In this document: one piece after another, positions 1 through 11,748 of the stretch
How positions within the stretch are numbered: the first letter of the stretch is position 1
How the letters are laid out: every line of letters begins with the position of its first letter
Source: Tachypleus tridentatus
Taxonomy: Eukaryota > Arthropoda > Merostomata > Xiphosura > Limulidae
NCBI RefSeq assembly: GCF_004210375.1
Contig: NC_134825.1
Coordinates: 7,750,001 to 7,814,000 of the forward strand
Direction: 5' to 3'
DNA length: 64,000 nucleotides
Position numbers and translations under genes: made by a program
The notes under the pieces: model-generated
Told to the model about the DNA's origin: nothing
The model's input: the letters and a program-made list of their open reading frames with translations, nothing else
The model's database searches: none

Positions 1-130
1 ATTAAAAAAGGCCCCATCGAGACTGAACTTCTACGTGCAATCCATTTATAGTCATAGCTTGAGACCTCCTAATTAGTATGTTGCCCTGGTCTTAAGTCCA
101 GTAAGCCCATGCCTCAATCCGGGGATGCTC
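1..130. repeat. Dispersed repeat, copy 1
   Basis: About 125 bases match 17318-17445 (shared stretch ATTTATAGTCATAGCTTGAG). The 17-kb copy starts with AGATTAAGGGTTTTATTGGC, which resembles ends of non-autonomous DNA elements. Truncated by the window edge here. Confidence 0.75.
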
Positions 131-136
131 GTAATC

Positions 137-352
137 GAATCTCTGTCACACCAAACATGCTCGCCATTTTAACCGTGGGGGCGTTATAATGTGATGGTAA
201 ATCATACTATTCGTTGGTAAAAACCAGCCCAAGATTTGGTGGTGAGTGATGGTGGCTATCTGCCTTCCTTCTAGTCTTACACTGCTAAGTTAGAGACAGC
301 AAGCGCAGATAGTCCTCGTGTAGCTATGAGCGAAATTCAACACAAACAAGCT
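137..352 (+). mobile_element. SINE family A, 5'-truncated and diverged
   Basis: It begins at the end of the tRNA-like head (TCTCTGTCACACCAAACATG) and runs through the family body to GCGAAATTCAACACAAACAA. The A-box is absent. Confidence 0.85.
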
Positions 353-870
353 GTTTAATAAGGAAAAAAGATTCAGCGTTACAGGCTGGAAGTTGTTAGA
401 CTTTTGTTTGAAAGACTAATGATAAACAAACAAAGATGTTACTTGAGTGAAGCACGTTATGGCTGAGCCATCTTGGATCAAAGGAATCTAAGAAAACCAC
501 GCCCATTAGTAAACAAGGGTTACAAATGAAACTTTTGCTTAGTTCCATGAAATAAATATGAAGCGTAATCAAGATATTTTTCGATTCACCACTTGTTACT
601 TAGTTACTCAACTGTACAAGTTTTCGGAACTTCCACCAATAACAATGAACAAGAGTAAGTCTAAAATAATTTGTGTTATTACTGAAACCAATTTTTGTTC
701 ATAAATTACTATTAGGCATATCTTATCCCTTTGAAAAGTTTCTCCGTTATTACTATTTGTAATCTAATGCAAAACAGCTTGAGTGTGAAAAAAAGTGCAC
801 CCAAAAAGGATTCAACGTGTGACCTAACGGAATGAAATAAAAAATGGAGGCCAAACTAGTAGCTACTCTA
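353..870. other. No gene seen
   Basis: A+T-rich sequence between two SINEs; no open frame with recognisable similarity and no repeat I could name. Confidence 0.6.
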
Positions 871-881
871 AGAGCATTGAT

Positions 882-1452
882 CAGCCCGACATGGCCAGGT
901 GGTTAAGGCACTCGACTCGTAATCCGAGGGTCGCGGGTTCGAATCCCCGTCACACCAAACATGCTCGCCATTTCAACTGTTGGGACGTTATAAAGTTACA
1001 GTCAATCCCACTATTCGTTGGTAAAAAGTAGCCTAAGAGTTGGTGGTGGGTGGTGATGACTAGCTGCCTTCCCTCTTGTTTGTTTGTTTTTGAATTTCGC
1101 ACACAGCTACTCGAGGACTATCTGTGCTAGCCGTTCCTAATTTAGTAGTGTAAGACTAGAGGGAAGGCAGCTAGTCATCACCACCCACCGCCAACTTTTG
1201 GGCTACTCTTTTACCAACTAATAGTGGGATTGACCGTAACATTATAACGCCCCCACAGCTGAAAAGGGGAGCATGTTTGCGCGACTGGGATGCGAACTCG
1301 CGACCCTCGGATTACGAGTCGCACGCCTTAACGCGCTTGGCCATGCCGGGCCGCCTTCCCCTCTAGTCTTACACTGGTAAGTTAGGGACGGTTAGCGCAT
1401 ATAGCCCTCGAGTAGCTTTGCGCGTAATTCAAAAACAAACAAACGAACAAAC
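882..1452 (+). mobile_element. tRNA-derived SINE family A, interrupted by a second SINE
   Basis: The head carries Pol III promoter-like A-box (TGGCCAGGTGGTTAAGG) and B-box (GGGTTCGAATCCC) sequences, then the family body (CACTATTCGTTGGTAAAA; TGACTAGCTGCCTTCC) and an AAACAAAC tail. It is flanked by AGAGCATTGAT at 871-881 and 1453-1463. The body is split at 1076 by an inverted copy of the same family. Confidence 0.95.
1077..1352 (-). mobile_element. SINE family A inserted in another SINE A copy
   Basis: Full-length - strand copy bounded by GCCTTCCCTCT (1066-1076) and GCCTTCCCCTCT (1353-1364), a duplication of host-SINE sequence. The tail (as TGTTTGTTTG) is at the left and the tRNA-like head (GGCCCGGCATGGCC on the - strand) at the right. 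Confidence 0.95.
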
Positions 1453-1724
1453 AGAGCATTGATAATAATTTTACAAATAAAAAATATTTATTTATTTGTA
1501 GCCTGTCTGTGCTTTTTGTTCAACTTTGAGCACGATGGTGAATAATATAAAATACGCTGCTAATTTTGATTTCATTTCTTTAAGTCACTGAATCCTTGTT
1601 TGGCTTCATTTGTTTCACGTTCAAGGCTTTTTTATTAAATGCATCACTTTTTGTCAATACACACCAATAAACTACACCAAATAAAAATGCGACAGTCGAC
1701 AGTAACCAGCGCGATCTTTAAGAT

Positions 1725-1893
1725 CCAACCGCCAACTCTTGGGCTACTCTTTTGCCAACGAATAGTGAGATTTACCGTCACGTTATAACGCCCTACGGCT
1801 GAAAGTGCAAGCATGTTTGATATGACGGGGATTCGAACTCGCGACCCTCGGATTACGAGTCGAGTACCTTAACCATCTGGCCCGGTACAGCTG
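1725..1893 (-). mobile_element. SINE family A, 3'-truncated
   Basis: The - strand head GGATTCGAACTCG complement and the body to CAAGAGTTGGCGG are present; the 3' half of the family is missing. Confidence 0.88.
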
Positions 1894-3394
1894 TATCAAG
1901 CATCATTAGTTATCCTGTTTAAGCTAATACCACGTGAGGCTAAACACTCTTTGATTAAAGTAATTTCATAAACATTTTTAAATATGTGTTCAAAAATAGG
2001 CAATGAATAGTTAACAAAAGCATTAAAGTGCAGGGGTGAGGGGGTGCTGTACAAGCACCTGCACTAATATGGAATTGTTGACATTAATAAGTTTTTCTGA
2101 GTACATTTTCACCACATTAACAAGATATAAGTTTCTACACTCATATGGAATTTTTGACATTAATAACTTTTTCTGAGTACATGAAGTTTCATCTTAGCAC
2201 ATTATCAAGATATAAGTTTCTATTGTTCTGTCTACCTTTATTTTTGCCATTCTCTTGATACAACACCTGATTTACCACCCATGAAATGGCATGTTTGCAA
2301 AATTTCACCTTAACCATTAATAAAGACAGTAGCATCTTCCAATAGTAGGTCAGATGGTGCCTAGAGATTATGGCCTTACCCAAGTTTGAATTGGAATGAC
2401 CAGTTCTGTTGTTAGAGCTAGTAAATTTGGGTTGTGAATATGACATCACTGAGTTAAGTAAATTATATTAGGTTTAACCAGTCAGATAGAAATCTTTAGT
2501 GAGAGCAGTTTGGAGAAAGAGCAAATCAGATCCAGTAAAAGCAACTATCTACTACCCAGAGCAAGTGAACACAATGTGTTTGTGTTTGTAGATAAAGATT
2601 TCTCATTGTATCTTACATTAGGCCTAGTCTGTTTATTCCTTTTCATGAACCCAAACAATTTCAGAAAAATTGAGAAATACTCTATTATGAACATTTTGTT
2701 TGAATCTCCTGTTATTCTATGGATCTATTTTATTGCTCCAAGTAAAATCAAACAGATCTAAGGATACCTCAATGTTGATAGGAAGAACGTTTTATTAATG
2801 TGACCAGAATATATCATTAACGAGTTTCTGGTGACATCTGCACTGATCTTTGCAAATGCTAATGTGTTTAAGTTTAAGAAGACATTTTCAATACAATGGC
2901 ATTTACCACAACTTGAAGGACTTATGATCAAATTAAGAATTAATCAATAAAATAAACTGGTTATTTAAAAGAACTATTGAATCTAGAAGTTCTTCCTTAA
3001 ATACTGAAGTGTTGCTGATGCTGCAAGAATCTATGGTTTAAGAATGATGGTAGCAAAAACAGAAGTATGGATAACTGATGGTCTAGTAGTATTGTGGCAT
3101 CTGCCAAATCTGATATTAAGTGACACTCTCCAGCAAAGAATTATTGAAACATCCCTACATAGCTCTGATATTGTAGCTCTCCCTACACAGAATAGCTCTG
3201 GATATTGTTGGTTCACTCCCAGAGGTGAAAGATTACTTCTATATACTTTAAGTAATTGATTACTTCACAAAGTGGGCTGAGGCTTATACACAAATTGATA
3301 TTTTGGCACTATCTATGGCCGATCAATTGATAGAACACTGGACAGCCCAGGATGTAGCCCTAGTTTGTAACGCTAAATGAAGTTTCCTTATTAG
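1894..3394. other. No gene seen apart from a local duplication
   Basis: Short open frames (for example near 2510-2761 and 3044-3259) show no known motif and no splice context. Only the duplication at 2062-2222 stands out. Confidence 0.5.
2062..2222. repeat. Imperfect two-copy duplication (about 90 bp)
   Basis: CATATGGAATTTTTGACATT and ATATGGAATTGTTGACATTA blocks, each followed by TTTTTCTGAGTACAT and CAAGATATAAGTTTCTA. Confidence 0.8.
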
Positions 3395-3562
3395 CAGCTT
3401 GTTTGTGTTGAATTTCGCTCAAAGCTACACTAGGACTATCTGCGCTAGCCATCCCTATGTTAGCAGTGCAAGTCTAGAGGGAAGGCAGCTAGGCACCACC
3501 ACTCACCACAAACTCTTGGGCTGTTCTTTTACCAACGAACAGGAAGATTGACCATTACAATC
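3395..3562 (-). mobile_element. SINE family A, head missing
   Basis: Tail and body of the family are present on the - strand (CTAGAGGGAAGGCAGCTAG; TTTTACCAACGAACAG). The tRNA-like part is absent. Confidence 0.85.
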
Positions 3563-4378
3563 TACGGATCCGAATGTACGTTTGACTTGCCACTCTATAA
3601 TGGAAACGTATGTATATATATATATATGAACAAAACAACAAATGCAAAATTAGAAAATTCTCCATAGATTCAATAAGGATTTGGATGCTAGAACCCACAA
3701 CGTTTCAGATCCCACTAATAATCGCTGGCTTTAGCCAGTTGAAAGCATTACAGTTACTGCTAAAGATGTGATTTCACCAATTACCACATTACATCTAGGA
3801 GTCTTCTGGCACATTATAAAACAATGTCTAAGTTAACATATTACAAACATCGTCTATTACAGAACACTGACTGTTCTACAAGAGATTTCTAAAGTTCTTG
3901 CTGGATCCTCGTGATACTTCCCCGTACTTTAACTCAGTTGTCCTGCAGGACCAAATCTACACGTATCTGGTTCCCTGATACATATTTGCGTAATTCTTTT
4001 TCGGTGTTAATGTTTCATAGGTGTAACAAGCCAACGTTATTACGAAGAGAATCTCTTGGTCCTTTTGGCATATTTTTCACAAATGATATACCAAATGTTA
4101 ACTGTTCGTCGCTCATACAGTTGTTTATAGTAGATGTCTTCAGAAACAAACTGTTTTTTTAGCAGTAGATTCTTGATGATAAGAACAAACGGTGTTTATT
4201 ATACACAACATTCCTGTGTTACCATTTTACACAAACTCTTTAACACATGCTTGATTCAAACAATAAACAAAAGGTTTTGGCCTTGCTGTTGTTTTTGTAA
4301 GGAAATATAAACTGAAGGGCTTGATATTGTAATCCTGTAAACAACAGAAACATACGGTTTAGTTTTGATGTCTGACGA
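3563..4378. other. No gene seen; short (TA)n run
   Basis: A (TA)n run lies at about 3613-3628. The rest is unassigned; the 3' end leads into the 91-bp satellite. Confidence 0.5.
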
Positions 4379-5125
4379 AGTTGCTTTACGAATAGGGAAA
4401 AGGAAGCTACCCGAAACATCGAGAATAATCACATATCACTACCATAGGTGTTTACTACTCATCCGGAGACTTCCTTACCGAAGGTGAGAAAAGGAAGCTA
4501 CCCGAAACGTCGAGAATAATCACATATCACTACCATAGGTGTTTACTACTCATCCGGAGACTTCCTTACCGAAGGTGAGAAAAGGAAGCTACCCGAAACG
4601 TCGAGAATAATCACATATCACTACCATAGGTGTTTACTACTCATCCGGAGACTTCCTTACCGAAGGTGAGAAAAGGAAGCTACCCGAAACGTCGAGAATA
4701 ATCACATATCACTACCATAGGTGTTTACTACTCATCCGGAGACTTCCTTACCGAAGGTGAGAAAAGGAAATTACCCGAAACGTCGAGAATAATCACATAT
4801 CACTACCATAGGTGTTTACTACTCATCCGGAGACTTCCTTACCGAAGGTGAGAAAAGGAAGCTACCCGAAACGTCGAGAATAATCACATATCACTACCAT
4901 AGGTGTTTACTACTCATCCGGAGACTTCCTTACCGAAGGTGAGAAAAGGAAATTACCCGAAACGTCGAAACGAATCACCAGTCATTAACAGAGGTTGTTG
5001 TTACTCACAAAGAAACTTCATTAGTAAATATCAGAAGCGGAAGTTATCCGAAACGTCGAGATGAATCAACCACAGGTTGTTGACGTTCCTAAAGAAACTC
5101 TACCGGAAACAACGAAAATATTTGT
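4379..5125. repeat. 91-bp tandem satellite
   Basis: Units start at 4401, 4492, 4583, 4674, 4765, 4856 and 4947 (period 91), almost identical, then one or two diverged units to about 5125. Each carries GAAACGTCGAG preceded by a stem CTTCCTT...AAGGAAG. The first unit is preceded by CTGACGA (4372-4378). Confidence 0.95.
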
Positions 5126-5746
5126 TTCCAGTAGCAACAGGGGCTGACTTTCACTTGTCACGTGTGAAATTGTGATGTCGTTAATTTTATCATACATTAC
5201 AAACAGGCTTAAAATACATAAACAAATAAAATAACTGATTTTAATAAATCTACGTGTTATGTCAGTATCTCAAACTTCATAAGCACCTTTTTCACAGTTT
5301 ACTGACTTTTACTTTAAACCATCATTGACAGTGTTCTGTCTTATGACGTACAGATATGCAACTTGTCCAACTTTAACTTTACAATATTGTCAGCACCGTT
5401 TCTGAAAGTTTATTTAATTAGACAGTAATAATTCTGCCAAAAAGTACGCGAGTATAAAATAGCATTGTTACGTTCCAATACCATGAAGTCTTGTATCGCG
5501 ATTAACCGTGGTAAATATTACGTGTTATTATTTTTAAGCTTAATACTCGGAAAGTAACGAGTGAAGTTAATGATTTCACGAGAGAACGAACACTGTGGAA
5601 GGTTCTGTTGGAGCTGAGTTTATGCCAAATATGTGGAACAATTTGTATTTAAGTTTTCAACGGCAGCAGGTAGATTGTATCACGTAACTACTGACAGTCA
5701 CGTGATATACCCGCTACTGGTCCTACAACTGACATCAAAATTACTG

Positions 5747-6017
5747 TTATTGGTTTGAATATCGCGCAAAGCTACACGAGGGCTATATGCGCTAGTTGTC
5801 CCTAATTTAGCAGTGTAGGCTTAAAGGTAAGATAGCTAGTCATCACCACCCACCACCAACTCTCAAGCTACTCTTTTACCAACGAATAGTGGGATTGACC
5901 ATAATATTATAACGCCCCCACGACTAAAAGGGCAAGCATGTTTGGTGTGACAGAGATTCGAACTTGCGACCCTCAGATTACATGTCAAGTGCCTTAGCCA
6001 CCTGGCCATAACTGACC
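5747..6017 (-). mobile_element. SINE family A with TSD
   Basis: Near full-length diverged copy, flanked by AATTACTG at 5739-5746 and 6018-6025. Confidence 0.92.
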
Positions 6018-6025
6018 AATTACTG

Positions 6026-7112
6026 GTGTATTCTTTTGTTTTCCTTCAACTCACATGTGTACTCTTCTGTAACTGTGTGGTTGCTTCCTAAATGAATCGT
6101 TTTAAAATGCAAGTGAGATCCCATAACATTACATTACAGGGTATTATAATATAAGCCAACCAAATACAAATATCAGTGACCAGTGTAGAACTAATTTGAT
6201 ATGCACATGCGTTTCTCGCGTACCCCTGGAGATACTCTTATATTTATAATCCATTTCTTCTCAAGTATGTTAAAATCTAGGATTCGATTCCCCGTGGTGA
6301 ACAGGGCACAGATAGTCCATTATACAAATCTGAAGTTAAAGAAAATCCGTCCCACAAATAAAACAAACAAAAATAAGAATATATTATTAAATCTAAGGGA
6401 CAGCCTTTTATCACCAGACCGGAAAATAACCGGTAACTTGTTAGAAAATTACCTTTCGCTTTGAAGCTGTCACTGACTGCTTGTTCAGAATACCCGATTC
6501 TTGTGATTATGAAAATAATGATGTTTACCCTTTCTGAAACTGTTAGTGACAGGTGGCGTGTTTATATTCAGTAATATTTTAACTGAGTTCGTTTGTATTT
6601 ATGCTCTATAGTTATTTCTCAGCTAAAATCATATCAACCTTGAAAAATAGCATAACTTTCTGCGAAACCATTTCATTAACATTCACCCAGTGGATTATGG
6701 TAAGTTTGCGATTAGATTCCCTGCGGTAGACACAGTAGAGTGCCTAAGTCGTGGTTTTACTCTCAATCAAGGGATCAGTTTTGCTCAAGAAGAAATAAAA
6801 ATCACACAAACATTTTTTCAATAAATATCCGTTAAATCACCAAAATAACACTATTTGAAATTCTTCACTTATTTTAATCCCCTGATATTCACCTTATTTT
6901 GACGTATCGAATGTTTTGTACACTTAAATTTTGTGTTGACGATATACTACTAAATGTCATTATATGAAATTATACAGTCGCCTTCATCTAACAAGTACTC
7001 ACACACATCTTATTAAGCGTGCTTGTCTTTACGTTCTGGGTATCTGGAAAACATGCTAATGTTGTATTGGAAAATAATTAAACGATGACAAACAAATTTA
7101 TGTCCTGCATAC
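6026..7112. other. No gene seen; SINE-like fragments
   Basis: Contains the SINE C-like pieces noted at 6275 and 6686 and otherwise unassigned A+T-rich sequence. Confidence 0.5.
6275..6345 (+). mobile_element. SINE family C-like fragment
   Basis: GGATTCGATTCCCCGTGGTG followed by CACAGATAGTCCATT resembles the B-box and downstream part of a tRNA-derived SINE. No head or TSD. A weaker similar piece lies at 6686-6760. Confidence 0.5.
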
Positions 7113-7560
7113 TGAAATACTCGTGTTGTTGTACAGGTTTAATATGCAACAATCTGCAATGCTCATGTTGAACTGGTTTAATATACAACAATCTGGAATG
7201 TTCATGTAGAACTGGTTAAATATACAATAACCTGAAATCTTTATGTAGAACTGGTTTAGTATACAACAATCTGAAATGTTCATGTAGAACTAATAACATA
7301 TGCAACAATCTGGAATGTTCATGTAGAACTGGTTAAATATACAACAACCTGAAAGCTTCATGTAGAACGGTTTAATATACAACAAAGTGGAATGTTCATG
7401 TAGAACTGGCTAAATATACAACAATCTAGAATTTTCATGTAAAACTGATAAAATATACAACAATCTGGAATGTTCATGTTGAACTGGTTAAATATACCAC
7501 AATCTAGAATGTTCATGTATAACTGATTAAATATACAACAATCTGGAATGTTCATGTAGA
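7113..7560. repeat. 39-bp tandem array
   Basis: About 11.5 units of TTCATGTAGAACTGGTTAAA-type sequence. The period is 13 codons, so the - strand stays open and gives a repetitive MNIPDCCIFNQFY peptide. I treat that as a by-product of the repeat, not a gene. Confidence 0.92.
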
Positions 7561-8513
7561 TGAATGTAACACGTAGAATACGCAATGCTTTGTACACTAT
7601 ATGTATGAAGTGAATGAGTAAAAAAAATTCAATACATATAATATTTAATTGTATTATGTACATTCATAGAATACATTAATTTTCAGTCAGGTGGGAAAAC
7701 GTCACTAAACAAGTAATAGGAAACATTTTGTGAATGTAAAATGATATAGCTATGCTAAAAAGAATGCAAAAAATATGGAATAATAGAGCTATGTATAGAT
7801 GATCCATATTTGACTTTTAATATTAAGTTTTAATGTCAAACTATAAAATGCAAACTTGACTTTAATGTTACTGCAGTTGAAGATATATATTCCTGACTGT
7901 TGGTGTGCAGTTCGCTTATCACAGTATCATAGTCATATTAAGGTAGGCATCAGTGTAATGCAACTAAGAGCCTAGGACTTACGTACAAAGAGACCAAAGT
8001 TGAGTCAAAACATGTCTTGATTATTACAGAGTCTTGCTACGATGTCGGTTGAATTTACCGACATCGTAACCATTTCGTATTCGTGCATTTTACAGTATAG
8101 TATTAAATTTTATTATTGAAAGTTAAGTAGCTATGGTTTATGCACAGCTGTATCATTTCAATATTCTTGTTTGCACTCTTTTTTGACACTGCCAGCCCTC
8201 TTTCATTTTACATGTAGAGAATGCTTTTTTTATTACTTCTACATATATGAGGAAAGATATTACAAAGCTACACCCCTAGAATGTAAAACTGAATGAAGCA
8301 ATTCTTATTTTTATACGTGTATTTTAACTAAAATAAGGTTAATAACGTATTTATTCAATACAAATAAATATAAACGCTTTCAATCAATGTAAGTGACTAG
8401 AACTATAGAGCGAAGTAGTTGTCGCTGAGGGTAAAAGTTACATGTAATAATGTGCTACTGATACTGTTATTTTTTGTGCTATAATATATACAGCGTATCC
8501 TGTGTTATTGTCT
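7561..8513. other. No gene seen
   Basis: A+T-rich unassigned sequence. A short hairpin, GATGTCGGT..ACCGACATC, lies at 8041-8067. Confidence 0.5.
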
Positions 8514-8742
8514 CACGGCGGGACAGTGGTAAGTCTACGGATTTACAATGGTAAAATCAGCGGTTTGGTTTCCTTTGAAGGTGTGTGTTTTGTTATATCG
8601 GACTATCTGCTGTGCCCACCGAGTGGAATCGAACCCCAGAGTTTAGCGTTGTAAATTCGAATACATACCACTGTCCCATTTGGGGACTCCTTCGAGGGAC
8701 ACAGCACATAGCCCAATGCGGCTTTGCTACATAAAAAGCCAT
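8514..8742 (+). mobile_element. tRNA-like SINE family B interrupted by an inverted family B copy
   Basis: Outer head GACAGTGGTAAGTCTACGG and tail CACATAGCCCAATGCGGCTT are split by an inverted copy (8582-8687). Flanks TCCTTTGAAGG (8571-8581) and TCCTTCGAGGG (8688-8698) resemble a diverged TSD. Confidence 0.75.
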
Positions 8743-9207
8743 TTTAACACTTCATTTGGATACTTTATCAGTATATATGACACATGTTAAGTCTTTGGTT
8801 GACTTCATTTTGATTATTCCGTTATATTTTCATATCTTCCAAAGAAAACTGTTACGCTAAGAACTTCTTAAAGAGATTAAAATGTTCCAGTTTTCAAATA
8901 TATTATTGCATATTCCACTTCTATAAAGGACGTCAGTACAAAACTTGTGAGTGTACATAAAGCGGCAGTGTTATAGCAGCACTCAGCTCTTGTGTTGTCT
9001 GAATTTGAAAGCTTCAGCATTTCTTCAGACCATTATCTTGATATCCCGTTCCTCTAGTTTCTTCATCCAAAATACACAGTAATTTTCTCAAATTAAGTAA
9101 CCATAAAATGCCAAGACGTGTAAGTGATTTTCATAAAATAACAGGTTTAACCTAGCCTGACACTATTACAGATGTACATGGGTTCACCTAACTAAACAGA
9201 TTTCATT

Positions 9208-9760
9208 TAACCATTTCCCACGTTATCTTCATTTTATCCTGTATCTTATTTAACGTGAATAATTATCCACTTTACCTTCATCTTATCATGTACTTTATCT
9301 AAAGTGAACCATTATCCACTTTATCTTTATATTATTCTGTGCCTTATCTAAGGTGAGCCATTATCTGCTTTATCTTTATATTATCCTGTACTTTATCTAA
9401 AGTGAACCATTATCTGCTTTATCTTTATATTATCCTATACCTTATCTAAGGCGAACCATTATCCGCTTTATCTTCATATTATCCTGTACCTTATCTAAGG
9501 TGAACCATTATCCGCTTTATCTTTATATTATCCTGTACCTTATCTTAGGTGACTCATTACCCACGCTATCTTCATATTATCTTGTACCTTATCTGAAATG
9601 AACCGTTACCCATGTTATCTTCATATTATCCTGTACATTATCTAAAGTGAACCATTACCCACTTTATCTTCATATTATCCTGTATTATCTAAAGTGAACC
9701 ATTACCCACTTTATCTTCTTCATAACCTGTACCTTATTTAAGGTGAACCATTATCCACTT
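9208..9760. repeat. 49-bp tandem array, diverged
   Basis: About 11 units around TGAACCATTATCCGCTTTAT and TCCTGTACCTTATCTAAGG. Confidence 0.9.
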
Positions 9761-10020
9761 TATTCACATTCAACTTAATCTGATTTGTCTAAAATGCATT
9801 ATTACCTACATTACATCAATTCTTAATGTGCTGTTCCATATGTGAAGTGAATAGTTATCCATTTTTTTTTTATTTTCTGTTCAACACTAACTACTATATC
9901 TCAATTATCTTCAACATATTCCTTATTCGAGTCCACTTTCATTTACGTTAATCACATTTTCTTAGATTGTTTCTCAAATAAGTAAAGTTAGCCATTATCA
10001 AATTTATCTTCACACATGGC

Positions 10021-10850
10021 TGGTGTTTTTCTACATTCACTGTAACAAAGAAGGAAGTTCTGCTGGTGTATTCCTATGTTGAATGTAAGAGTCAACAAAA
10101 TTTGATTCGTTCCAGTGTTGACTGTAACAGCAAACTGAACTCTTATGATGTATTCCTTTTTTGACTCTAACAGCGAACTAAGCTTTGATGGTTGTCGGAG
10201 TTTAATATGTGGGATTGGTTTCTTTTACAAAAGGTGTCTGTGATTTGTTGTCGATAAATTTGAACAATAAATGGATAGCACACAATCCACTTATTTCGAA
10301 ATAATATAATCAAAAGAAACATATGTACAAAATTTCTTTATATTATTGGATATCACAGTTGTATCTGAAACTCTATATAATTCTCTTTTCTTGTCAAAAG
10401 TCCAAACAGGCTGATTCAATTATTTTATAATACAGTTCAAAAAAATAATTATTTTTCACTATTCTGTTTTTTACTACACAATCTGTGATAATTCTCCCCT
10501 CCCCAATGGCACCAACGGTATATCTGAGGACTTACAACGCTAGAAAATGGTTTCAATACCCCTGGTTGGCAGAGCACAAATAGCCAATTGTGTAGCTTTG
10601 TGCATAATTTTAAACAACAATATCTGCAATAAATTTAGTTATGTTACCTCTTGAGTTACTGCAGTTGTATCTCGAACTTTAAATAAATGTCTCCTTTCGT
10701 TAAAGCCTACACAGATGGGTTCAATAACTTTTTAACGCCCTTTGACAAAACACATTATTTGATAACATTCTTATTATCTCTGTTAAACTGCAATACTGAA
10801 TTTAAAATATATCCCGTTTCAGTTAATAATTTACGCTGTGGCTAATTTCA
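10021..10850. repeat. Dispersed repeat block homologous to 17.0-17.6 kb
   Basis: Segments 10255-10490 and 10640-10830 match 17030-17260 and 17440-17620 in the same order and orientation (shared TTTTCTTGTCAAAAGTCCA and ACAGGCTGATTCA). Between them this copy has a SINE C where the other has the dispersed repeat. The short repeats at 10021-10200 (TGTATTCCTATGTTGAATGT-like) recur at 17990-18110 and 18455-18530. Confidence 0.75.
10498..10622 (+). mobile_element. tRNA-like SINE family C
   Basis: CACCAACGGTATATCTGAGG, a degraded B-box-like stretch and the tail AGCTTTGTGCATAATTTTAA. It resembles families A and B in layout but not in detail. A shorter piece with the same GGTGAACAGGGCACAGATAG block lies at about 6280-6340. 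Confidence 0.6.
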
Positions 10851-10895
10851 CGTTTTCTCTTTTTTTATGATGGTACTTTATTTTCACTCTACTTG

Positions 10896-11172
10896 TTTGT
10901 TTTTGTTTGTTTGTTTTGAATTTCGCGCAAAGAGGGCTATCTATGTTAGCCGTCCCTAATTTAGCAGTGTAAGACTAGAGGGAAGGCAGCTAGTCATCAC
11001 CACCCACCACCAACTCTTGGGCTACTCTTTTACCAACGAACAGTGTGATTCACAGTAACATTATAACGTCCCTACGGCTGAAAGGGCGAGCGTGTTTGTT
11101 GCGACGGGGATTCGAACCCACGACCCTCAAATTACGAGTCGAACGCCTTAACCCACCTGGCCATGCCGGGCC
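10896..11172 (-). mobile_element. SINE family A with TSD
   Basis: Full-length, with intact B-box (GGGTTCGAATCCC on the - strand). Flanked by CACTCTACTTG (10885-10895) and CACTCGACTTG (11173-11183), one mismatch. It lies 44 bp left of the Tc1 element at 11217. Confidence 0.93.
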
Positions 11173-11554
11173 CACTCGACTTGACTTACTTGCTCTTGAT
11201 TGGTTGCCTACTTATACACTGCTGGCCAAAATCTTAAGGCCAATGAATATAAAGACAAAATATGCCTTTTGCGTTGTTAGATTCAACCACTTATTTGAGT
11301 AGAGCTTCGAAAGATGAAAATAAGAAAAAGGGAAAATAAAATAAAAAAAAACTTTTAGCATTTAATAGAGAAAATGTGAACACTATGAAATTAGCTTAAA
11401 TCCTAGCTGGTCAAAAGTTTAAGACCATACTGAAACGAAGCGTTAATCGGTAAACACGTAGCGAAATTTAGTCATTTGTGTTCAAGCATTAGCATTGTCA
11501 GTGTCTCCGTCTGTCTGACATCTCCTGTGTTACATCCATGGGACGAACAAGAAG

Positions 11555-11745
11555 TATTTAATTTTTTTCCATATATATATATTTTTTGTATTTTTCTCCT
11601 TTTTCTCGATTGAGAGAATGCTACTACTACTTGTAGTAACACACACACACACACACAATGAATAATAATTCAAAAAGAGAAAAAAATAAAAAAATAATAA
11701 TGATTAAAAAAAGAAAATAATAATTATAATAATAAAAAGAAACAA
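11555..11745. repeat. Low-complexity tail with (AC)n run
   Basis: T-rich, (AC)9 at about 11639-11657, and AAT/AAAAT-rich sequence. It probably represents the 3' end of the LINE on the - strand plus microsatellite growth. Confidence 0.7.
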
Positions 11746-11748
11746 GGA

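Noticed and set aside
911..957. tRNA gene candidates at SINE heads (also 27550, 32440, 35410, 39890, 45000)
   Set aside because: A- and B-box sequences are clear, but the anticodon and acceptor stems do not pair properly and each is the head of a longer repeated SINE body with TSDs. These are SINEs, not tRNA genes.
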